18,103 nt of DNA from a bacterium (lineage in GTDB: Bacteria > Ratteibacteria > UBA8468): assembly GCA_030672255.1 (NCBI GenBank), contig DAOVGU010000100.1, forward strand, positions 1-18,103, read 5' to 3'. The notes beneath the pieces were generated by a model. The model had not been told where the DNA came from, made no database searches, and worked only from the letters and a program-made list of their open reading frames with translations. Positions within the stretch are counted from its first letter, which is position 1; every line of letters starts with the position of its first letter. The position numbers were made by a program, and so were the translations under genes. Shown here one piece after another: positions 1 to 6,032 of the stretch.

Positions 1-1
1 T

Positions 2-70
2 GAGATAGGGATTAGCTGGAAGGATGGAAAATTAGAATTTGAAAAAGGAGGGACGCCGTGCGAGGAATAA
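2..70 (+). CDS. C-terminal end of an upstream protein (5' truncated by window edge)
   Basis: An open frame enters from the left edge and stops at the TAA at 68-70, giving a 22-residue tail that begins EIGISWKDGKLEFEK. Its last residues (GGTPCEE) are encoded by the first leader repeat, which supplies the stop codon. The same thing happens at 12695, where the second GvpG-like gene ends GGTLGDE inside leader copy 3. That parallel is the main reason to believe this fragment is a real gene end. The protein cannot be identified from so little. A gvp gene is expected from the context, since gvpN follows on the same strand. Confidence 0.5.
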   Translation, partial: EIGISWKDGKLEFEKGGTPCEE

Positions 71-144
71 CGAGCACGAGTCTGGCGTCGGGTGCGAGAT
101 GTGAGCACCCTGACCGACGACTGTAGCGTAAGCGAAAGGAGGAG
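46..144 (+). repeat. Structured leader repeat, copy 1 (upstream of gvpN)
   Basis: First of three copies of a roughly 97-base element, all on the same strand and all ending in AGGAGG just before a start codon. Stem 1 pairs GACGCC (52-57) with GGCGTC (84-89), with an inner GTGC (58-61) and GCAC (74-77). Stem 2 pairs GGGTGC (90-95) with GCACCC (105-110). The CGTC at 86-89 can instead pair with GACG at 116-119, extending stem 2 and breaking stem 1. The loop of stem 2 in this copy (96-104) lacks the GTCGGT present in copies 2 and 3. The 3' part (GCGTAAGCGAAAGGAGG) is the gvpN ribosome binding site. It may be an RNA regulatory leader or a mobile palindromic element co-opted as one. Confidence 0.8.
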
Positions 145-150
145 AAGAAG

Positions 151-1071
151 ATGAATGAGATTGATACGATTGCAGAGGTTCAGCCAATAATGTTGGCTAA
201 GGAGCAGCCCAGCTTTGTGCAGACGCCATATGTAAAGGATATAATAAAGCGGGCTCTTTTGTATATTAATGCAGGCTATCCAATTCACTTTTCAAGCCCG
301 GCAGGGACAGGTAAGACCACTCTGGCGATGTATTTAGCAGCTCAATTAGGCCAGCCGACTATCTTGATTCACGGAGATGATGAATTTGGCACCTCTGATT
401 TAGTGGGCTCAGAATTTGGATACCGCAAGAAGAAAGTGGTGGATAACTTCATCCATTCAGTTCTTAAGGCTGAAGAGGATGTGATAGGTAGGTGGGTGGA
501 TAATCGTTTAACCGTAGCCTGTAAGCACGGATTCACTCTTATCTATGATGAATTCACAAGGTCCAAAGCAGAGGCAAACAATGTCCTTCTATCCGTATTG
601 GAAGAGAGGATATTGGATTTGCCTGCAGCCAGAGGAGTAGAGGGATACTTAAAGGTCGCCCCAGGCTTTCGGGCTATCTTTACCAGCAACCCCCATGAGT
701 ATGCCGGTGTTTACAGGAGCCAGGATGCGCTTCGAGATAGGATGATTACTATGAAACTCAGCCATTATGACCGGGATACTGAGGTATCTATAGCGATTGC
801 TAAGGCTGACATATCCCGTTCAGATGCGGAGAAAGTGGTGGATATTGTCAGGAGTTTAAGAGACCAGGATAAAAATGGTGCTATTCCAACCATCCGCGCG
901 GCGATAATGATTGGCAAAGTAATGAGATTATCTAACTCAAGTGCCAGTTCTTCCGATGAAAATTTTGTACAGAGCTGTCTGGATATCCTGGATTCAGAAA
1001 TGGATTCTGGAGATGGGAAGAAGAAAGATAGTAAAGGAAAGATACGGAATTTAATAAAAGAAATTTGCTAA
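151..1071 (+). CDS. gvpN: Gas vesicle protein GvpN, MoxR-like AAA+ ATPase
   Basis: GvpN is an AAA+ ATPase conserved in gas vesicle clusters and needed for vesicles to enlarge to full width. The 306-residue protein has the expected length. Visible motifs are a Walker A at about residues 49-57 (SPAGTGKTT), a Walker B ending in acidic residues D133-E134 (LIYDEF), and a sensor-1 asparagine at N180 within IFTSNPHEYAG. The downstream RDRM segment fits the family's arginine-finger region. The C-terminal 40 residues are Ser/Asp/Lys-rich and probably flexible. ATG 151 is preceded by GGAGG at 139-143 within leader copy 1. It is the first complete gene of the window, and no other gene separates it from the TPR gene downstream, only a palindromic repeat. 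Confidence 0.95.
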   Translation: MNEIDTIAEVQPIMLAKEQPSFVQTPYVKDIIKRALLYINAGYPIHFSSPAGTGKTTLAMYLAAQLGQPTILIHGDDEFGTSDLVGSEFGYRKKKVVDNFIHSVLKAEEDVIGRWVDNRLTVACKHGFTLIYDEFTRSKAEANNVLLSVLEERILDLPAARGVEGYLKVAPGFRAIFTSNPHEYAGVYRSQDALRDRMITMKLSHYDRDTEVSIAIAKADISRSDAEKVVDIVRSLRDQDKNGAIPTIRAAIMIGKVMRLSNSSASSSDENFVQSCLDILDSEMDSGDGKKKDSKGKIRNLIKEIC

Positions 1072-1081
1072 TTGGTTAGTT

Positions 1082-1158
1082 GTCATTGCGAGCCTGAAAG
1101 GCGTGGCAATCTCTTTTTGAGATTACTTCGTCGGCACTTTGTGCCTCCTCGTAATGAC
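1082..1158 (+). repeat. Palindromic intergenic repeat (GTCATTGCGAG family), copy 1
   Basis: The terminal arms GTCATTGCGAG (1082-1092) and CTCGTAATGAC (1148-1158) form an inverted repeat. Inside it, AATCTC and GAGATT form a further stem around a short T-run. It fills the gap between gvpN and the TPR gene. Related elements lie near 9855, 14861 and 17176 in this window. This family of short palindromes is common between genes of many bacteria. It could fold in mRNA and act as a processing or stability element, but nothing here shows that. Confidence 0.75.
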
Positions 1159-1171
1159 GCGGAGGCAAACG

Positions 1172-1900
1172 ATGAAAGAAGCTCAAGCCCATTTTAAGCA
1201 GGCAAATTCCTTCAAAGACAATGGTGATTATACCCGAGCCATTGGAGAATACCTGAAGGCATTAGAATTAGACCCCAATTTGGCTGAAGCGCATAACAAC
1301 TTGGGTATTCTCTATAAGGATGAAAAACAATACTGGAAAGCTATAGAGGAATATAAAAAAGCCTTAGAGATTAATCCCCGCTTAGATCAAGCCTGGGATA
1401 ATTTAGGGATAGTTTTTCTGAATATAGGCAACTTCCAGGGCGCTATCTCATCCTACAAAAAAGCGATAGAGATAAATCCAGGGAACGCACGCGCTTATAA
1501 TAATTTGGGTATAGCCTACGATAAAAGAGGGGATTATCAGGAAGCATTGGTGGAATATAAAAAGGCGATTAAAATTAATCCGGATTTAGGAGAGGCACAT
1601 TACAATTTGGGTGTGATATATGGAGTTTTAGATAAACTCGATGACTCTATTAAGGAATTAAAGAAAGCTATTGAGCTGGATTTTAGTGATGCCAAGACCC
1701 ATTTCAATTTAGCTCTTTCATATAAAAAGAAAGGAATGATTGAAGAGACTATTAGTGAATACAAAAGAGCATTGGAACTTGACTCTCAGTTTGCCGAAGC
1801 CCATTATAATTTAGGAATGCTTTATAACGAGAGAGGAGAAAAGCCTGAGGCCTTGTTGGAATTGGAAGAATTTGTGAAATTAACCGGTAAATCATATTAA
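1172..1900 (+). CDS. Tetratricopeptide repeat (TPR) protein, about seven repeats
   Basis: The 242-residue protein is built almost entirely of 34-residue TPR units, recognisable by recurring W/Y-x-x-LG and A-x-x-x-Y/F-K-KA(L/I)E(I/L)-P patterns (for example AHNNLGILYKDEKQYWKAIE, then KALEINP). About seven units run end to end, with no signal peptide or membrane segment. TPR arrays are cytoplasmic peptide-binding scaffolds and often bind the C-termini of chaperones. A partner among the Hsp70/Hsp20/GvpF proteins of this cluster is a reasonable inference. I chose ATG 1172 over the in-frame ATG 1139 because 1172 has GGAGG at 1161-1165, while 1139 lies inside the palindromic repeat and has no ribosome binding site. 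Confidence 0.85.
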   Translation: MKEAQAHFKQANSFKDNGDYTRAIGEYLKALELDPNLAEAHNNLGILYKDEKQYWKAIEEYKKALEINPRLDQAWDNLGIVFLNIGNFQGAISSYKKAIEINPGNARAYNNLGIAYDKRGDYQEALVEYKKAIKINPDLGEAHYNLGVIYGVLDKLDDSIKELKKAIELDFSDAKTHFNLALSYKKKGMIEETISEYKRALELDSQFAEAHYNLGMLYNERGEKPEALLELEEFVKLTGKSY

Positions 1901-1920
1901 AAAGTTAAAGGAGAATAAGG

Positions 1921-2244
1921 ATGACACCAAACGAGATAAAGGTATTGAATATAGCTGAAGAGAAGGATAAGGTTAGCAAGCGTAGGGTAGCAGGCCTTTT
2001 AGGGATCTCAACCGATTATGCAGGTTATATCCTGGAGCGCCTGGCTAATGAAGATTATTTAGCAATGGTAGAGAGAGGAATATTTGCCCTTTTGCCTAAG
2101 GGTGTTGATGCCTTATTGAGCCAGCTTTATTTTGCAGAAAGCAAATTGAAGTCAGATATAGACAGGCTCTCTATGGAAATAGAAAGCACAAAAAAAGAAA
2201 TCGAAAGGCTATCTACCCATAAAAAGAATCTAGTATCTGCTTGA
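1921..2244 (+). CDS. Small winged-helix protein with C-terminal coiled coil
   Basis: This 107-residue protein has an N-terminal winged helix-turn-helix (about residues 1-65: a helix from EIKVLNIAEE, a VSKRRVAGLLGIS turn, then the helix TDYAGYILERLANEDY and a wing with FALLPKG). A heptad-like coiled coil follows (about 70-105, SKLKSDIDRLSMEIES). The fold is usual for transcription regulators, and the coiled coil would make it a dimer. The S-x-x-Y-A-x-x-I helix is shared with the proteins at 2258, 9309 and 13592, so these are paralogues. Whether they bind DNA or have become protein-interaction modules of the vesicle cannot be told. A good binding site (AAAGGAG) precedes ATG 1921. Confidence 0.75.
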   Translation: MTPNEIKVLNIAEEKDKVSKRRVAGLLGISTDYAGYILERLANEDYLAMVERGIFALLPKGVDALLSQLYFAESKLKSDIDRLSMEIESTKKEIERLSTHKKNLVSA

Positions 2245-2257
2245 TATAGGGGGCACT

Positions 2258-2503
2258 ATGAAAGGTAATGAAAAACAGGTTTTAAGGATCGTTGCCGAAC
2301 TAAAAGAGACTAATAGCGAGGCTATAGCTCGAAAAGTAGGGGTGTCTGCAGAATATGTAACTGAAATTTGCCAGGGTTTAATTAATGACGGATATTTTAT
2401 AGAAAGCAGTAATGGAAAATATAAACTTACACCTCAGGCGCTGAAAGCAATCAGCCCGGTTAGAACGACCGGTCCAATACCTATATTGAAAGGGGGAGGA
2501 TAA
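2258..2503 (+). CDS. Small winged-helix protein
   Basis: The 81-residue protein is essentially a lone winged helix: EKQVLRIVAELKE (helix 1), SEAIARKVGVS (helix 2), AEYVTEICQGLINDGY (recognition-like helix) and a wing GKYKLTP. It is closely similar to the protein at 13592-13825 across its whole length, including the ending ISPVRT / TSPVRT. The bases coding that ending (CCCGGTTAGAAC, 2455-2466) resemble one arm of a palindromic repeat found in gvpF3 at 8018-8070, so the tail may be repeat-derived. It starts 13 bases after the previous winged-helix gene, with a weak AGGGGG site. Regulator or structural adaptor; function unknown. Confidence 0.7.
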   Translation: MKGNEKQVLRIVAELKETNSEAIARKVGVSAEYVTEICQGLINDGYFIESSNGKYKLTPQALKAISPVRTTGPIPILKGGG

Positions 2504-2511
2504 GCTATTAT

Positions 2512-2580
2512 ATTGATTTATTAGCAACAGGAAAGTGTCGGATTACAGCAAAGGGGAAAGCAGCATTAAGAAAAGAATAG
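2512..2580 (+). pseudogene. Remnant: C-terminal end of another winged-helix gene
   Basis: Between the winged-helix gene ending at 2503 and the Hsp20 gene lies an open stretch, in a different frame from the preceding gene, that reads YYIDLLATGKCRITAKGKAA and then LRKE before the TAG at 2578-2580. It lines up with the wing and C-terminus of the winged-helix protein at 9309-9587 (DDYIDVDAVGRCKITPKGEN). The frame extends upstream only to the TAG at 2461, and no start or HTH part is present. I read it as the tail of a third winged-helix gene lost by deletion or recombination with its neighbour. It is short, so this rests on the motif match alone. Confidence 0.5.
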
Positions 2581-2597
2581 AGGAGGTGAAGATCTAA

Positions 2598-3128
2598 ATG
2601 GCTGAAGAAGAAAAGAAAAAAGAAGAAGAAAAGACAAGTATTGATTTTGGAATAGGATTAGGAGGAATCTTTAAGGGCATAGGTAATTTAGTTGAGTCGG
2701 TTTCCAAGATTGCCGAAGAAGGCAAAGGTATCATTGAAAAGAGCGGTGAAATAAAAGGCCTGGGAGATAAGGCAAAAGGTATATATGGATTTACCATAAG
2801 GACTTTAGCCGGAGGGGAATCTAAGGTAGAGCCGTTTGGTAATATCAAAAAGAGTCCAAAAGGTCCGGTAGTAGAAGAAGAAAGGGAACCCATCGTAGAT
2901 GTCTTTGATGAAACCGACCATATTCTAATAGTAGCAGAGCTTCCTGGCATTGAGGAGGCAGATATAAAGACAGAGATAAAAGATGATATCCTCAATATAA
3001 TAGCGGAAAAGGGTGAAAAGAAGTATAAGAAGGAAGTTCTTCTTCCTTCAAAAGTCAAGGCCGAGCCCATTTCTTCGACATATAAAAACGGGATTTTAGA
3101 AATAAAACTCAAGAAAGAAGGGAAGTAA
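2598..3128 (+). CDS. gvpH: GvpH-like gas vesicle protein with Hsp20 (alpha-crystallin) domain
   Basis: The 176-residue protein has a Lys/Glu-rich N-terminus, a Gly- and Ile-rich segment (GIGLGGIFKGIGNLVESV, about residues 19-37) and a C-terminal small heat-shock domain (about 95-176). That domain shows the signature DVFDETDHILIVAELPGIEE and ends with YKNGILEIKLKK. The layout matches GvpH proteins, in which a small heat-shock domain handles aggregation-prone gas vesicle subunits. A second copy of the same architecture is at 14287-14850. A strong AGGAGGTGA (2582-2590) precedes ATG 2598. The stop codon lies in the left arm of the terminator hairpin that follows. Confidence 0.8.
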   Translation: MAEEEKKKEEEKTSIDFGIGLGGIFKGIGNLVESVSKIAEEGKGIIEKSGEIKGLGDKAKGIYGFTIRTLAGGESKVEPFGNIKKSPKGPVVEEEREPIVDVFDETDHILIVAELPGIEEADIKTEIKDDILNIIAEKGEKKYKKEVLLPSKVKAEPISSTYKNGILEIKLKKEGK

Positions 3129-3188
3129 AAGGGAAGTTTTAGAGTAGAATAAACTCCTCTTATTCTTCCCTTACTTCCCTATTTTTTA
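3120..3188 (+). terminator. Rho-independent terminator after the gvpH-like gene
   Basis: The left arm at 3120-3136 and the right arm CTTCCCTTACTTCCC (3165-3179) pair over 15 bases, with one 2-base bulge in the left arm. The hairpin is followed at once by TATTTTTTAT (3180-3189). The left arm overlaps the stop codon of the gvpH-like gene. This would end or attenuate transcription inside the cluster, so the metallopeptidase/cdc48 block may have its own promoter or depend on read-through. Confidence 0.7.
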
Positions 3189-3208
3189 TAATAAAATCGA
3201 GTGAATCT

Positions 3209-3577
3209 ATGAGTGAAGGGATAAACAAATTACAAAGGATGGAGAGAAGAGCTCAGAAGTCCTTAAAACTGGCCTCCTATAGAATAAAGAACCAAATTCA
3301 AGATATGGAAGATTCGGAAGAATACGCAGAGATAGTCTACAACCACCCTAAGAAGAGAGCAGCAATCGTTTTTAACAGAAGAAAGATAAATGAGGAATTA
3401 GAGGACACTATTCTCCACGAGTTATTACATTTGTTTATCAGTAAACATTTAGGAGTAGCCGAGAATGTATTTGAGAGACAAAAGAAGCGCTCCTCATTAA
3501 AGAAATATCAAAAGGGTGAAGAAAAGGCAATTAGTATATTGGCTCCCCTGTTAAAGAAAGCGATTTTTGATAGGTAA
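3209..3577 (+). CDS. Zincin-type metallopeptidase (HELLH motif), partner gene of cdc48
   Basis: This 122-residue, highly charged protein has an HExxH zinc-protease motif in ILHELLHLFISKH (about residues 69-81). The second H and E of the motif are followed by a further histidine six residues on, giving HExxHxxxxxH. An alternative third ligand is a glutamate in the later GEEKAISILAPLL helix. Small cytosolic zincins of this kind include SprT-like and phage-type peptidases; I cannot assign the exact family. The stop codon is only 3 bases before the cdc48 ATG, so the two are surely co-transcribed. A protease paired with Cdc48 recalls the Wss1/SPRTN partnership of eukaryotes, by analogy only. The ribosome binding site before ATG 3209 is weak. 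Confidence 0.65.
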   Translation: MSEGINKLQRMERRAQKSLKLASYRIKNQIQDMEDSEEYAEIVYNHPKKRAAIVFNRRKINEELEDTILHELLHLFISKHLGVAENVFERQKKRSSLKKYQKGEEKAISILAPLLKKAIFDR

Positions 3578-3580
3578 AAT

Positions 3581-5740
3581 ATGCCAGTTAAAAAATTAAC
3601 CTTAAAAGTAGCAGAGGCAAGGCCTCGCGATGTGGGTAGAGGCATAGCCAGAATGGACCCTAAAGACCTTGAGAAGCTTGGCTGTGAGATTGGAGACGTT
3701 GCTCAAATTGAGGGTAAGCGAAAAACAGCCGCCAAGGTGATGCCGGCATATATGGAAGACAGAGGCAAAGGGATTGTTCAAATAGACGGGATTATTAGAG
3801 AGAATGCTCAAATTGGCCTGGATGAGAAAGCCGTTATTGAAAAGGTATCTTATATGCCCGCCGAAAGAATTACCTTATCGCCGATAACTATAAGTGGATT
3901 ACGCGGTGAAAAGGATACCCGGTATATTGGACGCCTTTTAGAAGGTCTTCCGGTAATAGCCGGAGATAGAGTCAGGGCCACTCTATTTGGCGCCAGATCT
4001 TGTGATTTTAAAGTATTGGGTACAGTACCTAAAAAAGCCATAGTTTTAATTCAGCCCACCACAGCTATCAGAATGGAAGTAAAGGAGGGCGAAGAAAGAC
4101 GAGGGCTTAAGGTATCTTACGAGGATATTGGTGGTTTAAGTAAACAGATTCAAAGAATCAGGGAGATGATAGAACTCCCTTTAAAATACCCTCAGGTCTT
4201 TGAAAGATTGGGAATAGAGGCTCCCAAAGGTGTTTTACTCCACGGCCCGCCTGGGACAGGCAAAACCCTGATCGCCCGCGCCGTGGCTAATGAGACCGAC
4301 GCTTATTTTACCAGTATCAGCGGGCCGGAAGTGATGGCCAAATATTATGGTGAATCTGAAGCCCGATTGCGTAGTGTATTTGAGGATGCGCAGAAAAATG
4401 CACCGGCTATTGTCTTTATTGATGAGTTAGATGCTATTGCACCCAAACGTGAAGAGATGGGAGGAGAAAAACAGGTAGAGAAAAGAGTGGTGGCGCAACT
4501 TTTGGCATTATTAGATGGACTGGAATCGAGGGGAAGGGTAATCTGTATTGGCGCTACTAACATTCCTAATGTGCTGGACCCTGCCTTAAGAAGGCCAGGA
4601 CGTTTTGACCGGGAACTTACAATCCCTATTCCTGATAGGAATTCTCGCTTAGAGATACTTCAGATTCATACCAGGGGGATGCCCTTAGCAGAAGAGGTAA
4701 GTTTAGAGAAATTAGCTGACATCACACACGGATTTGTAGGGGCAGATTTAGAGGCCTTGGCAAGAGAGGCAGCAATGTGCTCTTTAAGGAAAATATTACC
4801 CAAGGTAGATTTTGAATTAGCAGAGATACCTTATGAAACTCTTTTAGAATTACAGGTTACGATGGATAATTTTGTGGAGGCTTTGAAAGAAATAGAGCCT
4901 TCTGCTATCCGCGAGGTATTCGTTGAGGTGCCTGATGTTAAATGGAGTGATGTGGGCGGATTAGACGAAATAAAGAGGCAACTTATGGAGACGGTTGAAT
5001 GGCCTTTAGAGTATCCTGAACTTTTCACCAAAGCCAAAACTACTCCTCCTAAAGGCGTATTACTTTATGGTCCTCCCGGGACGGGTAAGACCTTGGTAGC
5101 CAAAGCGGTGGCTAATGAAAGTGGAGTCAATTTTATTTCGGTTAAAGGTCCGGCGTTGATGAGTAAATATCTTGGGGAAAGCGAACGCGGCATAAGAGAG
5201 GTTTTTAAAAAGGCTAAACAGGCATCGCCAACAATTATCTTTTTCGATGAGATAGATGCGCTGGTACCTATCCGGGGTGCCGGAGGAGGAGATTCTACTC
5301 ACACAACCGAGCGGGTTATCAGCCAGTTCCTTACCGAATTAGATGGGATAGAAGAGCTAAAAGGAGTAGTTGTTCTTGGCGCTACCAATAGATTCGATAT
5401 GATTGACCCGGCAATACTTCGCCCCGGTAGGTTTGATCTGCAATTAGAACTTCCCGTTCCTGATGAAGCGACGAGATTACAGATATTTAAGATACATACT
5501 AAAGGCAAGCCATTGGATAAAGCCATTGACCTTGCTTCCCTCGCTAACACAACCGATAAATATACCGGTGCCGACATAGAAGGAATCTGCCGGCAGGCCT
5601 CTATGCTTGCTATAAGGGAGTTTATTGAACGCAGATTACCGCAGATAGAAGAAACGCAGATTACCGCAGATAAGGAATTTAAGATTTCAAGGAAACATTT
5701 TGAAGAGGCTCTGAAATTGGTAAAAGAACAACGAAAATAG
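3581..5740 (+). CDS. Cdc48/VAT-type AAA+ ATPase with N domain and two ATPase rings
   Basis: The 719-residue length and domain order match Cdc48/p97/VAT: an N-terminal double-psi barrel and clam domain (about 3-165) and two AAA modules. D1 has Walker A GPPGTGKT (222-229), a pore loop KYYGES and Walker B IVFIDELDA (277-285). D2 has Walker A GPPGTGKT (497-504), a pore loop KYLGES and Walker B IIFFDEIDA (552-560). Both have arginine fingers in RPGRFD. All catalytic residues are present, so the enzyme should be active as an unfoldase that threads substrates through its pore. The family is universal in archaea and eukaryotes and patchy in bacteria. Its place here suggests extraction of misassembled vesicle subunits. 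The coding DNA near 5640-5670 contains a short ACGCAGAT-type tandem. Confidence 0.95.
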   Translation: MPVKKLTLKVAEARPRDVGRGIARMDPKDLEKLGCEIGDVAQIEGKRKTAAKVMPAYMEDRGKGIVQIDGIIRENAQIGLDEKAVIEKVSYMPAERITLSPITISGLRGEKDTRYIGRLLEGLPVIAGDRVRATLFGARSCDFKVLGTVPKKAIVLIQPTTAIRMEVKEGEERRGLKVSYEDIGGLSKQIQRIREMIELPLKYPQVFERLGIEAPKGVLLHGPPGTGKTLIARAVANETDAYFTSISGPEVMAKYYGESEARLRSVFEDAQKNAPAIVFIDELDAIAPKREEMGGEKQVEKRVVAQLLALLDGLESRGRVICIGATNIPNVLDPALRRPGRFDRELTIPIPDRNSRLEILQIHTRGMPLAEEVSLEKLADITHGFVGADLEALAREAAMCSLRKILPKVDFELAEIPYETLLELQVTMDNFVEALKEIEPSAIREVFVEVPDVKWSDVGGLDEIKRQLMETVEWPLEYPELFTKAKTTPPKGVLLYGPPGTGKTLVAKAVANESGVNFISVKGPALMSKYLGESERGIREVFKKAKQASPTIIFFDEIDALVPIRGAGGGDSTHTTERVISQFLTELDGIEELKGVVVLGATNRFDMIDPAILRPGRFDLQLELPVPDEATRLQIFKIHTKGKPLDKAIDLASLANTTDKYTGADIEGICRQASMLAIREFIERRLPQIEETQITADKEFKISRKHFEEALKLVKEQRK

Positions 5741-5836
5741 GGGGGACGCTGTGCGACGAATAAGGAGCACGAGATAGCGTCGGGTGCGAGTCGGTGAGCA
5801 CCCTGACCGACGACTGTAGTGTAAACGAAAGGAGGA
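5741..5836 (+). repeat. Structured leader repeat, copy 2 (upstream of the 32-residue peptide gene)
   Basis: Stem 1 pairs GACGCT (5745-5750) with AGCGTC (5776-5781), enclosing GTGC (5751-5754) and GCAC (5767-5770). Stem 2 pairs GGGTGC (5782-5787) with GCACCC (5798-5803). Against copy 1 the closing pair of stem 1 changes from C-G to T-A, a compensatory change. The loop of stem 2 holds GTCGGT (5790-5795), which can pair with ACCGAC (5806-5811) as a pseudoknot. CGTC (5778-5781) can alternatively pair with the downstream GACG. It ends in AAAGGAGGAG (5828-5837) before ATG 5843. Confidence 0.8.
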
Positions 5837-5842
5837 GACAAG

Positions 5843-5941
5843 ATGGGTAAGATATTGGAGAAATTGAAAAAGATTTTTAAGCCAAGAAGGACTAAGAAAA
5901 AAGAGGCTAAGCCAGAAGAAAAATCTAAAGAGCAAAAATAA
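5843..5941 (+). CDS. 32-residue lysine-rich amphipathic peptide
   Basis: A short frame begins at ATG 5843, six bases after the strong AGGAGGAG supplied by leader copy 2, and ends at TAA 5939-5941. It encodes MGKILEKLKKIFKPRR followed by a Lys/Glu tail (TKKKEAKPEEKSKEQK). The first 13 residues form an amphipathic helix (I4, L5, L8, I11 and F12 are hydrophobic; the rest mostly basic). The tail resembles the charged ends of the GvpH-like and GvpG-like proteins here. The ideal ribosome binding site and lack of any other gene in this gap argue that it is translated. It may be a surface- or membrane-binding peptide. No family is recognised. Confidence 0.55.
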   Translation: MGKILEKLKKIFKPRRTKKKEAKPEEKSKEQK

Positions 5942-5956
5942 TAAATTCCCTTTTTA

Positions 5957-6001
5957 CGCAACCTAAAGGTTGCGGCTACCTGGTAGTCGCAGGCTTTAGC
6001 C
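5957..6001 (+). repeat. Short intergenic hairpin repeat
   Basis: CGCAACC (5957-5963) and GGTTGCG (5968-5974) form a perfect 7-bp hairpin with a 4-base loop. GCTACC/GGTAG and GGCTTTAGCC (5992-6001) follow. There is no T-run, so it does not look like a terminator. It is the dispersed intergenic hairpin type found in many genomes. Confidence 0.6.
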
Positions 6002-6017
6002 TCGCTGATTTAAAGAA

Positions 6018-6032
6018 GGAGCGAAGCGACAG
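6018..6032 (+). promoter_or_regulatory. Ribosome binding site with mini-hairpin leader of gvpF1
   Basis: AAGGAG (6016-6021) runs into GCGAAGC (6021-6027), a sequence able to form a tiny two-base-pair hairpin, eleven bases before ATG 6033. The 15-base string GGAGCGAAGCGACAG recurs almost unchanged before gvpK (14950-14964), with an A-T replacing the outer G-C pair. Similar strings precede gvpF2 and dnaK. Confidence 0.45.

Noticed and set aside
1082..1158. Intrinsic terminator after gvpN
   Set aside because: The hairpin belongs to a repeat family seen three more times, and its T-run lies inside the loop rather than after the stem.
1139..1171. Extended N-terminus for the TPR protein (ATG 1139)
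   Set aside because: It would lie inside the palindromic repeat and has no ribosome binding site, while ATG 1172 has GGAGG at the right distance.
5747..5961. Reverse-strand open frame across leader copy 2, with a near-identical one across copy 3 (12699-12800), both reading VVGQG...HRL.PDAISCSLFVAQR
   Set aside because: The similarity comes wholly from the leader repeat itself. Both frames run antisense to well-supported genes and have no ribosome binding site of their own.
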